Shown: positions 1-5,754 of the stretch, piece after piece | How the letters are laid out: every line of letters begins with the position of its first letter | How positions within the stretch are numbered: position 1 is the stretch's first letter | Assembly: GCA_003694205.1 (NCBI GenBank) | Contig: RFKS01000179.1 | Location: forward strand, 1-5,754 | Direction: 5' to 3' | DNA from: Alphaproteobacteria bacterium | GTDB taxonomy: Bacteria; Pseudomonadota; Alphaproteobacteria; Sphingomonadales; Rhodothalassiaceae | DNA length: 5,754 nt | Position numbers and translations under genes: made by a program | The notes under the pieces: model-generated | Database searches by the model: none | What the model was told of the DNA's origin: nothing | Seen by the model: the letters and a program-made list of their open reading frames with translations, nothing else

Positions 1-52
1 CCGTCGCCCGATAGCGCTTGCGGACGCCTTCGAGCCGCGCCGCCGGGGTCAC
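1..52 (-). CDS. nosF: NosF, copper-cluster assembly ABC transporter ATPase (5' end only, runs off window)
   Basis: Only the first 17 complete codons are present, reading V(M)TPAARLEGVRKRYRAT. The LEGVRKRYRAT stretch looks like the first beta strand and A-loop region that opens ABC ATPase domains (typically L-x-x-V-x-K-x-Y). Walker A and later motifs lie outside the window. The start is GTG at 52-50; its GTGA overlaps the nosD TGA stop (51-49) by 4 bp, and a GGAGG at 64-60 lies 7 nt upstream. In known nos clusters nosF directly follows nosD. NosF pairs with the membrane protein NosY, and the NosFY complex works with periplasmic NosD to supply sulfur and/or mature the CuZ site of NosZ. The identification rests mainly on position plus this short N-terminal match, so the symbol is likely but not proven by the visible residues. 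Confidence 0.8.
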   Translation of the reverse strand, partial: MTPAARLEGVRKRYRAT

Positions 53-1314
53 GACCGGGCCTCCGGCTCGAGGATGAGCGGGCGGGTCGGACGCATCAGC
101 GGCGCCGTGTCCACGACCCCGCCGGGGTAGAGCAGCGGCAGGCGCTCCTGCGCCACACGCAGGAGACCGAGCGCCGGGCTCTTCATCAGAAGCTTGGCTT
201 CGGGATGCGCCCACAGCACCCGATCGACGAGGCCGTTCGGACGATAGGGCCGATCACCGATGCCGTCGTCGTCGAGATCGAAATTGGGATCGTCGCTCCA
301 GTAATTGCCGCGGCCTCGATAGGACCAGTCGAGAGTGCGCGTGCCGACATATTTCACCTGCACGCGATTGCCGACAAAGGCATTGCCGCTGACGATATTG
401 CGCTCCGAGCCGGCCGTGAAATGGATGCCGATGCGGCAATGCTCGAACCAGTTGTCCGTAATGCGGTTGATATTGGCATTGTAGATGAAGACGCATTTGC
501 CGCCGCCGTCGACGACCGCATTGCGCGCGATCTCGGAGTCGAGAACATAGTTGAGAAGGATTCCGTGATCGCGGTCGCGACGCGAGAGATTGTCGTGCAC
601 ATGGATACGGCGCGAATACATCAGCGCATAGCCGACATGATTGCCCTGCGAGCGATTGCCGGCGACCTCGCTATCTTCCGTATACATGTAATGCACGGCG
701 AAGCGGAGATCACGGAAGCGGTTGTCGAGAAAGCGGTTGTCCCGGCTCGTGGTGGTGAAGATGCCGTCGCGGCCATAGCGGAAATCGTTGCCGCGCACCA
801 CCGCGCCCGGCGCGTTCCACACCTGCACCCCGTTGCCGCGCTCGTTCATGTGCGCATCACGCCGCCCGACGATCACATTCTCGGCCACCAGGGCATCGCG
901 CGCACCCTTGATGTAGACACCGATGAGATTGTTCTCGAGCCGGTTGCCCCGAACCACGGCACGGACGGCTTCGGGCGTGAGAAAGATGCCGCTGTCCTCG
1001 GCCTCGAGCGAGGTGCCCGAGCCGGTGACGGTGAGCCCGCGGATCGTGACATCGGGGGCAGCGACCTCGATGACCCGGCCCGAACCGCGGCCGTCGAGCA
1101 CGGCGCCCGTCTCGCCCTCGAGCGTGAGCGGGACGGTGATGCGGAAATTGCCGGTATAGCGCCCGGGCGCGAGCCGCAGCACGTCCCCCGGCGCGGCCGC
1201 GGCAAGCGCCGCCGCGAGCATGTCGGGGCCGACTGCGCGCGTCCGGGCGTCGGCGGCGCCGGCGGCGAGGACAAGCCCCACCGCCAGCATCATGGTTGTG
1301 ACCGATCGACGCAA
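49..1314 (-). CDS. nosD: NosD, periplasmic beta-helix copper-processing protein for NosZ maturation
   Basis: NosD is a periplasmic right-handed beta-helix protein of the CASH/NosD family. With NosF and NosY it is required for assembly of the CuZ copper-sulfide site of nitrous oxide reductase. With the start chosen here the protein has 421 residues, a normal length for the family. Residues 1-23 form a signal peptide: MRRSVTT, a hydrophobic stretch MMLAVGLVLAAGA, then ADA before the cleavage point. Residues about 70-320 are degenerate beta-helix repeats of roughly 22-24 residues, with recurring patterns such as IRGLTVTGSG, VRGNRLENN, VRGNDFRYGRDGIF and EIARNAVVDGGG. The C-terminus carries the family signature GNYWSDDPNFDLDDDGIGD (336-354), followed by RPYRPNGLVDRVLW, and LYPGGVVD (395-402). 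The start is set at TTG (1314-1312) because a perfect AAGGAG lies 6 nt upstream; the in-frame ATGs at 1293 and 1290 have no ribosome binding site and would remove the charged N-region of the signal peptide. The gene lies 11 bp after nosZ and overlaps nosF. Confidence 0.95.
   Translation of the reverse strand: MRRSVTTMMLAVGLVLAAGAADARTRAVGPDMLAAALAAAAPGDVLRLAPGRYTGNFRITVPLTLEGETGAVLDGRGSGRVIEVAAPDVTIRGLTVTGSGTSLEAEDSGIFLTPEAVRAVVRGNRLENNLIGVYIKGARDALVAENVIVGRRDAHMNERGNGVQVWNAPGAVVRGNDFRYGRDGIFTTTSRDNRFLDNRFRDLRFAVHYMYTEDSEVAGNRSQGNHVGYALMYSRRIHVHDNLSRRDRDHGILLNYVLDSEIARNAVVDGGGKCVFIYNANINRITDNWFEHCRIGIHFTAGSERNIVSGNAFVGNRVQVKYVGTRTLDWSYRGRGNYWSDDPNFDLDDDGIGDRPYRPNGLVDRVLWAHPEAKLLMKSPALGLLRVAQERLPLLYPGGVVDTAPLMRPTRPLILEPEARS
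60..64 (-). promoter_or_regulatory. Ribosome binding site for nosF
   Basis: GGAGG on the minus strand, inside the last codons of nosD and 7 nt before the GTG at 52. It supports GTG as the nosF start and translation coupled to the end of nosD. Confidence 0.7.
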
Positions 1315-1320
1315 GGCGCG

Positions 1321-1326
1321 CTCCTT
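1321..1326 (-). promoter_or_regulatory. Ribosome binding site for nosD, fused to the nosZ stop codon
   Basis: The minus strand reads TGAAGGAG, so the final A of the nosZ TGA stop (1328-1326) is the first A of AAGGAG. A 6-nt spacer (CGCGCC) leads to TTG at 1314. This site decides the nosD start in favour of TTG and suggests that ribosomes finishing nosZ restart on nosD. Confidence 0.75.
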
Positions 1327-3284
1327 CAGGCCGTGCGTGGCTCGACCAGCATGCGCCCGCGCATCTCCATGTGCAGGGCATGGCAGAAGAACTGGCAATA
1401 GTACCAGTGCACGCCGGGCCGGTCGGCAACAAAGGTCACCGAGGTCGTCTCCTGCGGCGCGATTTCGAGCGCGATGCCGTGGCGGCCGAGGGTGAAGCCG
1501 TGGGTGAGGTCGTCGACATCATCGATATTGGTGATGATGATCGTCACCTCGTCGCCTTCCTTCACCTTGAACTCGCTCAGCGAGAAGGTCGGCGCCACCG
1601 AGTGCATGTAGACCCGCACCTTGTTCGGTCCCTTGCGCACCACGGTCGCCGCGGTCTCGAGATCGACCCCGTCTTCCTTCGCCCATTCGCGCTCGACCGC
1701 GAAATAGGGGTCGTCGCGGCTGAAGGTGGCGCGGGGATTGACGATATCGGCCCGTACGATGATGCAGTCATGCGGCTCGCAATAGGTCGGGCCATCATGA
1801 ACGAGCTCCATCCGGCCGCCCGAGATATCGATGAGCTGATCGTTCTCGGGCTTGAGCGGCCCCACATTGAGGAACCGGTCCTTCGAAAACTTGTTCAATG
1901 ACACCAGCCATTTGCCGTCCGCCTCCTTGGTCTCGCCCATGGAGGTGTGATTGTGCCCGGGCTGATAGTGGACGTCGATCTTCTGGATGATCGGGTCGAC
2001 CTGCTCGCCGGCAAAGGCGCGCACCGCCTTCTCGATGTTCCACATCGCCACCTGGCTGTCGAGAAACAGCGTGGTAAAGGCATTGCCCTTGCCATCGAAG
2101 GCGGTGTGAAGCGGACCGAGACCGAGCTCGGGCTCGGCGACCACCGCATCGCGCGGCTTGATCTTGTCGGCGAAGAGATCAGGCAGGCGGCGGACGTCGA
2201 TCACGGTCACCGTCGGCGACAGCTTGCCGTTGATCACGAGATGGATCTTGTCCGGGGCCATGTTGCAGCCATGCGGGCTGGTCGAGATCGGGATATAGCG
2301 GGTGAAGGGCGAGTTGGCCGCCTTGCGCCCGTCGAGAACCGGCACGCCGCTCATCTCGACATAGTCGCCGCGTTTGACCGCCGCCTCGATAGCCGCGATG
2401 TCGAAGACCACGACCCAGTCCTGCTCGGAGGCCGTCATGCCGGCAAGGTCGGTCGCCTCTTCCGAATTGTAACAGGTGGAGAAGGCGTATTTGCCCTCAT
2501 AGTCGGCGTCGCAATTGTCGAGATTGCCGTCGACCAGCACCTGCCAGGCGACCTCCATCTTGTCGCCGTCGACCGCGGTGAAGACGCATTTGTACTTCGA
2601 GGCGTCATCGAGGATGGTGCCGTCGTTGGGGATCGGCACCCGGTGCTCGGAATTGATGAACACATAGCCCGTGCGCGGATATTTCTGCGGCCGCATGCCG
2701 TGCATGTCCGAGGCGTTGGGGATCTCGATGATCTTGTCGACGCGCATGATGTCGCAGCGCACGCGAGCGATGCGTGTGTTCGCCTTGTCGTTGGCAAAGA
2801 GATAGCGGCCATCATAGGTGCCGTCGGTAAACGACATGTGCGGATGGTGCAGATCGCCATTGAGGAAGATGCCGCCCTTCTTCTCGAGCGACGCCTTGGT
2901 CTCGGGCAGGAGCCCTTCGCTCAGAATCCGCCGCGAGGGATTGGAAATCCCGTAGCCGCGGGCGCCGTCGTAGTTGAACACCGGGATGCGCATCAGCTCG
3001 CGCATCGAGGGAACGCCGAAGATGCGGATCTCGCCGGTCTGGCCCGACGACCAGAAGCCGTAATAGTCGTCGAGCTGCCCGGGCGCGACCTCGGTCTTGC
3101 TTCGGGCTTCGCTCTTCGATTTCGGTGCGGTCTTCGTCGTGTTGTCGCAGGCGCTCAGGCTGAAGGCGCCGAGACCGGCAAGGCCGGCCAGCACCGCCCC
3201 ACCGGCGGTGCCGCCGAGAAGTCCGCGCCGGCTGGGAGCGAGGATACCCGGGGCCGGCTTTTCGTCATCAGGACGTTTCGACAT
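1326..3284 (-). CDS. nosZ: NosZ, clade I (Tat-exported) nitrous oxide reductase
   Basis: Reduces N2O to N2 in the periplasm. The 652-residue protein has a twin-arginine signal, SRRGLLGG at 18-25, then a hydrophobic stretch (about 27-44) ending in a lipobox-like LSAC (43-46). The beta-propeller domain (about 70-545) holds the seven CuZ histidines in recognisable contexts: His146 and His147 (DLHHPH), His195 (DMHGM), His338 (SPHGC), His393 (GPLHTAFDG), His444 (GHNHTS) and His505 (EPHDC). It also has Lys465 (SLNKFSKDR) and Glu503, which occupy second-sphere positions. The C-terminal cupredoxin domain (about 546-652) holds the binuclear CuA site: His595 (LTHGF), Cys630, Cys634, His638 and Met641. 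Residue 632 between the cysteines is Phe, where Pseudomonas and Paracoccus enzymes have Trp. Cys502, next to Glu503, is also unusual. The ATG at 3284 is chosen because AAAGGAG lies 6 nt upstream and the Tat motif sits at a normal distance; an in-frame ATG at 3353 would add 23 atypical residues. The first 17 bp overlap nosR. No frameshift or internal stop is seen, so an active enzyme is likely. Confidence 0.98.
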   Translation of the reverse strand: MSKRPDDEKPAPGILAPSRRGLLGGTAGGAVLAGLAGLGAFSLSACDNTTKTAPKSKSEARSKTEVAPGQLDDYYGFWSSGQTGEIRIFGVPSMRELMRIPVFNYDGARGYGISNPSRRILSEGLLPETKASLEKKGGIFLNGDLHHPHMSFTDGTYDGRYLFANDKANTRIARVRCDIMRVDKIIEIPNASDMHGMRPQKYPRTGYVFINSEHRVPIPNDGTILDDASKYKCVFTAVDGDKMEVAWQVLVDGNLDNCDADYEGKYAFSTCYNSEEATDLAGMTASEQDWVVVFDIAAIEAAVKRGDYVEMSGVPVLDGRKAANSPFTRYIPISTSPHGCNMAPDKIHLVINGKLSPTVTVIDVRRLPDLFADKIKPRDAVVAEPELGLGPLHTAFDGKGNAFTTLFLDSQVAMWNIEKAVRAFAGEQVDPIIQKIDVHYQPGHNHTSMGETKEADGKWLVSLNKFSKDRFLNVGPLKPENDQLIDISGGRMELVHDGPTYCEPHDCIIVRADIVNPRATFSRDDPYFAVEREWAKEDGVDLETAATVVRKGPNKVRVYMHSVAPTFSLSEFKVKEGDEVTIIITNIDDVDDLTHGFTLGRHGIALEIAPQETTSVTFVADRPGVHWYYCQFFCHALHMEMRGRMLVEPRTA

Positions 3285-5586
3285 GGTGCTCTCCTTTCCT
3301 TTCGAGAGGCTCGGGGGGACCGGGGCGCCGCACGGCGGCACCCTTCTTGGCAAGAAGCGCGGCCTTCTCGGCCCGCTGCTTCGGCGTCAGCGTCGAATCC
3401 GATGCGCGCAGAAGGCGCCGTTCGCGGCGCAGACGGTTCTGGATGGCACGCGGGCACTGCCGATCGTCATAATAGAGAAGCTGGCAGTCGAGGCAGTAGA
3501 TGCACTCATTGACATTGATGTGCCCGTCGGGGTGGATCGCCGCCGTGGGGCATGCCTTGGCACAGAGCTGGCAGGGATTGCCGCATTCGCGGTAGCGCTT
3601 GAGCCACTCGAACATGCGGAGCCGCGACGGGATGGCAAGCGCCGCACCGAGCGGACAGAGATAGCGGCAGAAGAAGCGCTCGATGAAGAGATTGACGACG
3701 ATGAGCCCGCCGGCGAAGACGACGAAAGGCCAGGCGCGCATGAAATTGAGGATGATCGCGGTCTTGAAGGGCTCGACCTCGGCCAGGCGCTCGGCGAGTG
3801 ACATGGAATAGAAGGAGGTGCCGAAAAGGCCGAGAAAGATGATGTACTTGATCGGCCACAAGCGCTCATTGAGCCCCCAGGGCAGTTCGATTTGCCGAAT
3901 TTTCAGAAAACGCCGCCCAAGCCGGTTCGTGATCTCCTGCAGGGCTCCATAGGGGCAGAGCCAGCCGCAGAAAACGCCGCGCCCCCAGAACAGCATGCCG
4001 GCGGCCACCCCTACCCAGAGGATGAAGATGAGCGGCGCCATGAGGAAATAGCCCCAGGAGAAGTCGGTCACCAGCGCATTGGCGAAGGTAAGGACATTCA
4101 CCACCGAGAGCTGGGCATTCATGAAGAAGCCCAGCCAGACGAGAACGACGCTGAGATAGCCGTAGCGCACCCACGCGGCGAGGCGCGGGCGGCGCACGAA
4201 CCAGTCCTGGAAGAAGAAGACCAGCGTCAGCACACCGAGAAGAACGGCTAGCCGGGCGATCTCGGGCAGCGACTGGCGCCAGATATTGAGCCACAGCGCC
4301 TCGCGCGCAGCCTCCTCACTGAGCGCCGTCGGCGCCGCCGGGGCCGTAATGCCCGCAAGCCGTCCGCGACGTTCGACATAAATCGCGGGCAGCGCGTAAT
4401 CGAGCGCGAAACGGACGAAGGCCTTCTTGCGCGGGCCGGTCTGGCGGTTGACCAAAAGCTCGAGACGGAAGGGCACCGTGGGGTCGAAGTCGGTATTGTC
4501 AGGGATGAAGAAGAGTCCGACCTCGCGGAAGTCCGGCGCGCCGGCGGCCGGGATGCGGGCGATGCGGAGATGGTCGCGGTCATGAAAACGGACCGAGACG
4601 TCACCCTGGATGATCTGGATGCGATCGAAGATGCCGCCGCGCACATAGCCCGAGCCCTTGAAGGAGAAGAGTCCCGACCCCATGACGAGGACCGCCTGCT
4701 GTCCGGGCTTGAGACGCGCCTTGAGGCGGGCATAGTCGCGGGCGCCGAGAAGGCTGCGACCGATGGTGGGCACGGTGACAAGGGCGAGGCCGAGCCGGAT
4801 AAAGCGGGCGTCGGGATCGGATGCTTCGGGCCGCTCCGCCGCTTCGCTCTCGCCGGCGCGGCGGAAGGCCTCGCTGACCTCGCCCACGCTGAGCTCGAGC
4901 AGTCGCACCGCGCCTTCGTCAACGAGGGTCTGCCAGTCCTTGACCGCGGGTTCGGCCTCGGCCTTGAGCACGCCGCGACGCGGCGTGGCGTCTTCGCTCT
5001 CCATCCCGGCGATGCCTTTCGCGCGGGCGAATTTGAGCGCTGCGCGGCGGATCGAATCGTCGATCACCATGATCGTCACCGTCGCCCCGGCAACGATGTC
5101 GGGGCCCTTGTCGGCGACGCCTTCCACCCGCTCGCGCACCATGTTGCGGCCGATGAAATGCGCGATCACGGCACGGATCTTGGCTTCGGGAATGCCGACG
5201 AGAACGATCGGCTCGTGATGCTCCACGAGCTCGGCGCCGGTGATCGTGCCCTCGGGGTCGAGCCCCAGAAGGATGCGGATCGGCTTGCCGGAATAGCCGA
5301 CCGCGTTCACATAATCGGTGGTGAGGATGGCATAGCCGGCGACCGCGCCGTCCTTCAGGATCGGCGCCATCGGTGGCGAATTGGACAGGGGGCCATAGGA
5401 ATCGGCGCCGGGCAGCAGCCGCCCGGGAGGAACCTTGCCGAGATAGTCGGCAATCGACTGCGCCTGTGCGGCAGTTGCCAGGAGGCAGGCAGCGAAAAGC
5501 AGCCAGGACAGGAAACACCCTGTCGCAATACCTGCTCCGCTTGCGGTCGTTGCGACCGGCTTTCGCCCTGCTCCTGATCCGCGCAT
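3268..5586 (-). CDS. nosR: NosR, membrane-bound flavo-iron-sulfur protein for N2O reduction
   Basis: NosR is a polytopic membrane protein needed for N2O reduction in cells. It is thought to pass electrons from the quinol pool to periplasmic NosZ or to keep NosZ active, and in some species it affects nos transcription. The 772-residue protein begins with a signal peptide (hydrophobic about 24-38, AQA ending at 42). A periplasmic FMN-binding domain of the NqrC/RnfG type follows (about 75-185); GATVT at 167-171 puts the probable covalent FMN on Thr169. A soluble region (about 260-410) leads to about five membrane segments near 443-460, 474-491, 511-534, 580-597 and 617-636. Two cytoplasmic CxxxCP motifs, Cys540/Cys544 and Cys640/Cys644, are NapH/NosR signatures. 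A ferredoxin-like region follows with Cys668, 672, 675, 679 and Cys695, 698, 701, 711, fit for two [4Fe-4S] clusters. The ATG at 5586 is preferred over a GTG at 5592 because AAGGGG lies 5 nt upstream of it, whereas the GTG overlaps that site. All expected domains are intact. It is the first gene of the operon and its end overlaps nosZ by 17 bp. Confidence 0.97.
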   Translation of the reverse strand: MRGSGAGRKPVATTASGAGIATGCFLSWLLFAACLLATAAQAQSIADYLGKVPPGRLLPGADSYGPLSNSPPMAPILKDGAVAGYAILTTDYVNAVGYSGKPIRILLGLDPEGTITGAELVEHHEPIVLVGIPEAKIRAVIAHFIGRNMVRERVEGVADKGPDIVAGATVTIMVIDDSIRRAALKFARAKGIAGMESEDATPRRGVLKAEAEPAVKDWQTLVDEGAVRLLELSVGEVSEAFRRAGESEAAERPEASDPDARFIRLGLALVTVPTIGRSLLGARDYARLKARLKPGQQAVLVMGSGLFSFKGSGYVRGGIFDRIQIIQGDVSVRFHDRDHLRIARIPAAGAPDFREVGLFFIPDNTDFDPTVPFRLELLVNRQTGPRKKAFVRFALDYALPAIYVERRGRLAGITAPAAPTALSEEAAREALWLNIWRQSLPEIARLAVLLGVLTLVFFFQDWFVRRPRLAAWVRYGYLSVVLVWLGFFMNAQLSVVNVLTFANALVTDFSWGYFLMAPLIFILWVGVAAGMLFWGRGVFCGWLCPYGALQEITNRLGRRFLKIRQIELPWGLNERLWPIKYIIFLGLFGTSFYSMSLAERLAEVEPFKTAIILNFMRAWPFVVFAGGLIVVNLFIERFFCRYLCPLGAALAIPSRLRMFEWLKRYRECGNPCQLCAKACPTAAIHPDGHINVNECIYCLDCQLLYYDDRQCPRAIQNRLRRERRLLRASDSTLTPKQRAEKAALLAKKGAAVRRPGPPEPLERKGEHHVETS
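3291..3297 (-). promoter_or_regulatory. Ribosome binding site for nosZ, inside the nosR coding region
   Basis: AAAGGAG on the minus strand, 6 nt before the ATG at 3284. It lies within the last codons of nosR, before the nosR stop at 3270-3268. It selects the 3284 start over the in-frame ATG at 3353. Confidence 0.75.
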
Positions 5587-5591
5587 CGACA

Positions 5592-5597
5592 CCCCTT
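5592..5597 (-). promoter_or_regulatory. Ribosome binding site for nosR
   Basis: AAGGGG on the minus strand, within a purine run GGGGAAGGGG, 5 nt before the ATG at 5586. It favours this ATG over the upstream in-frame GTG at 5592, which would sit inside the site itself. Confidence 0.6.
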
Positions 5598-5603
5598 CCC
5601 CGC

Positions 5604-5626
5604 GGCGCGTGCGGCACGCCCGCGCC
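5604..5626. other. Possible GC-rich hairpin in the nosR mRNA leader
   Basis: GGCGCG (5604-5609) is complementary to CGCGCC (5621-5626) with an 11-nt loop. An alternative inner stem pairs GCGTG (5607-5611) with CACGC (5615-5619). In the transcript it would sit just upstream of the nosR ribosome binding site without covering it. In GC-rich DNA this may be chance; no function is assigned. Confidence 0.3.
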
Positions 5627-5640
5627 CCGTCACCGTGTGC

Positions 5641-5646
5641 ATCCTA
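5641..5646 (-). promoter_or_regulatory. Putative -10 element of the nosR promoter
   Basis: TAGGAT on the minus strand matches TATAAT at 4 of 6 positions. Its centre is 31 bp downstream of the centre of the FNR-type palindrome, the distance expected when an activator bound near -41.5 replaces the -35 element. Transcription would begin near 5633, leaving a leader of about 47 nt before nosR. The site is weak alone and is believed mainly for its spacing. Confidence 0.5.
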
Positions 5647-5667
5647 CACCGATGTGTGAGGGGGTGT

Positions 5668-5681
5668 CTGATCTAGATCAA
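5668..5681. promoter_or_regulatory. FNR/NNR/Dnr-type binding site upstream of nosR
   Basis: The plus strand reads CTGAT-CTAG-ATCAA and the minus strand TTGAT-CTAG-ATCAG, matching the TTGAT-N4-ATCAA consensus of the FNR/CRP family at 9 of 10 positions. Regulators of this family (FnrP, FixK, NNR/Dnr) switch on denitrification genes under low oxygen, some of them with nitric oxide as signal. The centre (5674.5) is 88 bp before the nosR start. Sequence alone cannot tell which family member binds. Confidence 0.85.
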
Positions 5682-5738
5682 AAATCCGTGATGTGAGGTG
5701 CCGCAACCGCGACAGCCGGACGGAAAAACGGGGCCCCT

Positions 5739-5752
5739 ACGGATCTCTCCGT
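5739..5752. repeat. Short inverted repeat at the right edge
   Basis: ACGGA-TCTC-TCCGT, a perfect 5-bp stem with a 4-nt loop, next to a GGGGCCCC palindrome (5730-5737). No T-run follows on either strand within the window, so it is not called a terminator. The rest of 5682-5754 shows no recognisable gene. Confidence 0.3.
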
Positions 5753-5754
5753 CG

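Noticed and set aside
205..1401. 398-codon plus-strand open frame opposite nosD
   Set aside because: Same codon-register antisense effect; its translation is a low-complexity Ala/Asp/Ile/Val-rich product and nosD is intact on the other strand.
3285..3353. N-terminal extension of nosZ from an in-frame ATG at 3353
   Set aside because: It would add 23 Pro/Arg-rich residues before the Tat signal and overlap nosR further; the ATG at 3284 has a clear ribosome binding site.
1947..3512. 521-codon plus-strand open frame opposite nosZ and the end of nosR
   Set aside because: Across nosZ its codons are the exact register complement of nosZ codons, so it is open simply because TTA, CTA and TCA are rare in this GC-rich gene. 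The translation shows no recognisable domain, and nosZ is unmistakable.
4570..5577. 335-codon plus-strand open frame opposite the start of nosR
   Set aside because: Also in antisense codon register with nosR, with no recognisable domain or supporting start signal.
5682..5754. Possible cobalamin riboswitch reading rightwards, from GCCGCAACCGCGACAG near 5699
   Set aside because: The resemblance is to a short piece of the conserved core only; no other conserved elements are visible and the sequence ends before a B12 box could be seen.
5698..5754. Start of a divergent plus-strand gene from a GTG at 5698
   Set aside because: Only 19 codons, no ribosome binding site and no plus-strand -10 at suitable spacing; an open frame this short is expected by chance.
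1..5754. A previously undescribed system
   Set aside because: Every substantial coding stretch belongs to the known nosRZDF operon. No mobile element, CRISPR array, tRNA or rRNA was seen; novelty is confined to residue-level variation in NosZ and to gene packing.

Overview
This window holds the upstream three-quarters of a nitrous oxide reductase (nos) operon. All of it is read leftwards on the minus strand, in the order nosR - nosZ - nosD - nosF (start only). The encoded machinery reduces N2O to N2, the last step of denitrification. The DNA is GC-rich. NosZ is a clade I, Tat-exported enzyme whose core resembles alphaproteobacterial (Paracoccus-like) NosZ. I therefore infer a denitrifying or N2O-respiring proteobacterium, most likely an alphaproteobacterium; the genus cannot be read from this window.

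Layout from right to left, in the direction of transcription. Bases 5587-5754 are an upstream region with a near-perfect FNR/NNR/Dnr-type palindrome (5668-5681) and a plausible -10 element (5641-5646), spaced as in a class II anaerobic promoter. nosR (5586-3268) encodes the membrane flavo-iron-sulfur protein thought to feed electrons to, or help activate, NosZ. nosZ (3284-1326) encodes the catalytic multicopper enzyme. nosD (1314-49) encodes the periplasmic beta-helix protein needed to build the CuZ cluster. The first 17 complete codons of nosF (52-1), the ATPase of the NosFY transporter that works with NosD, run off the left edge; nosY and other nos genes probably follow outside.

The genes are very tightly packed. 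nosR and nosZ overlap by 17 bp. nosZ and nosD are 11 bp apart, and the nosD ribosome binding site is fused to the nosZ stop codon. nosD and nosF overlap by 4 bp. No internal terminator or promoter is evident, so one transcript from the nosR promoter with coupled translation is the simplest reading. nosD most likely starts at TTG and nosF at GTG.

The system is known, not new. The points worth a second look are in NosZ. The CuA loop has Phe where well-studied enzymes have Trp. An extra Cys sits right beside CuZ residues. The Tat signal ends in a lipobox-like LSAC, raising the possibility of a membrane-anchored NosZ. A usually conserved N-terminal segment also diverges from reference enzymes.
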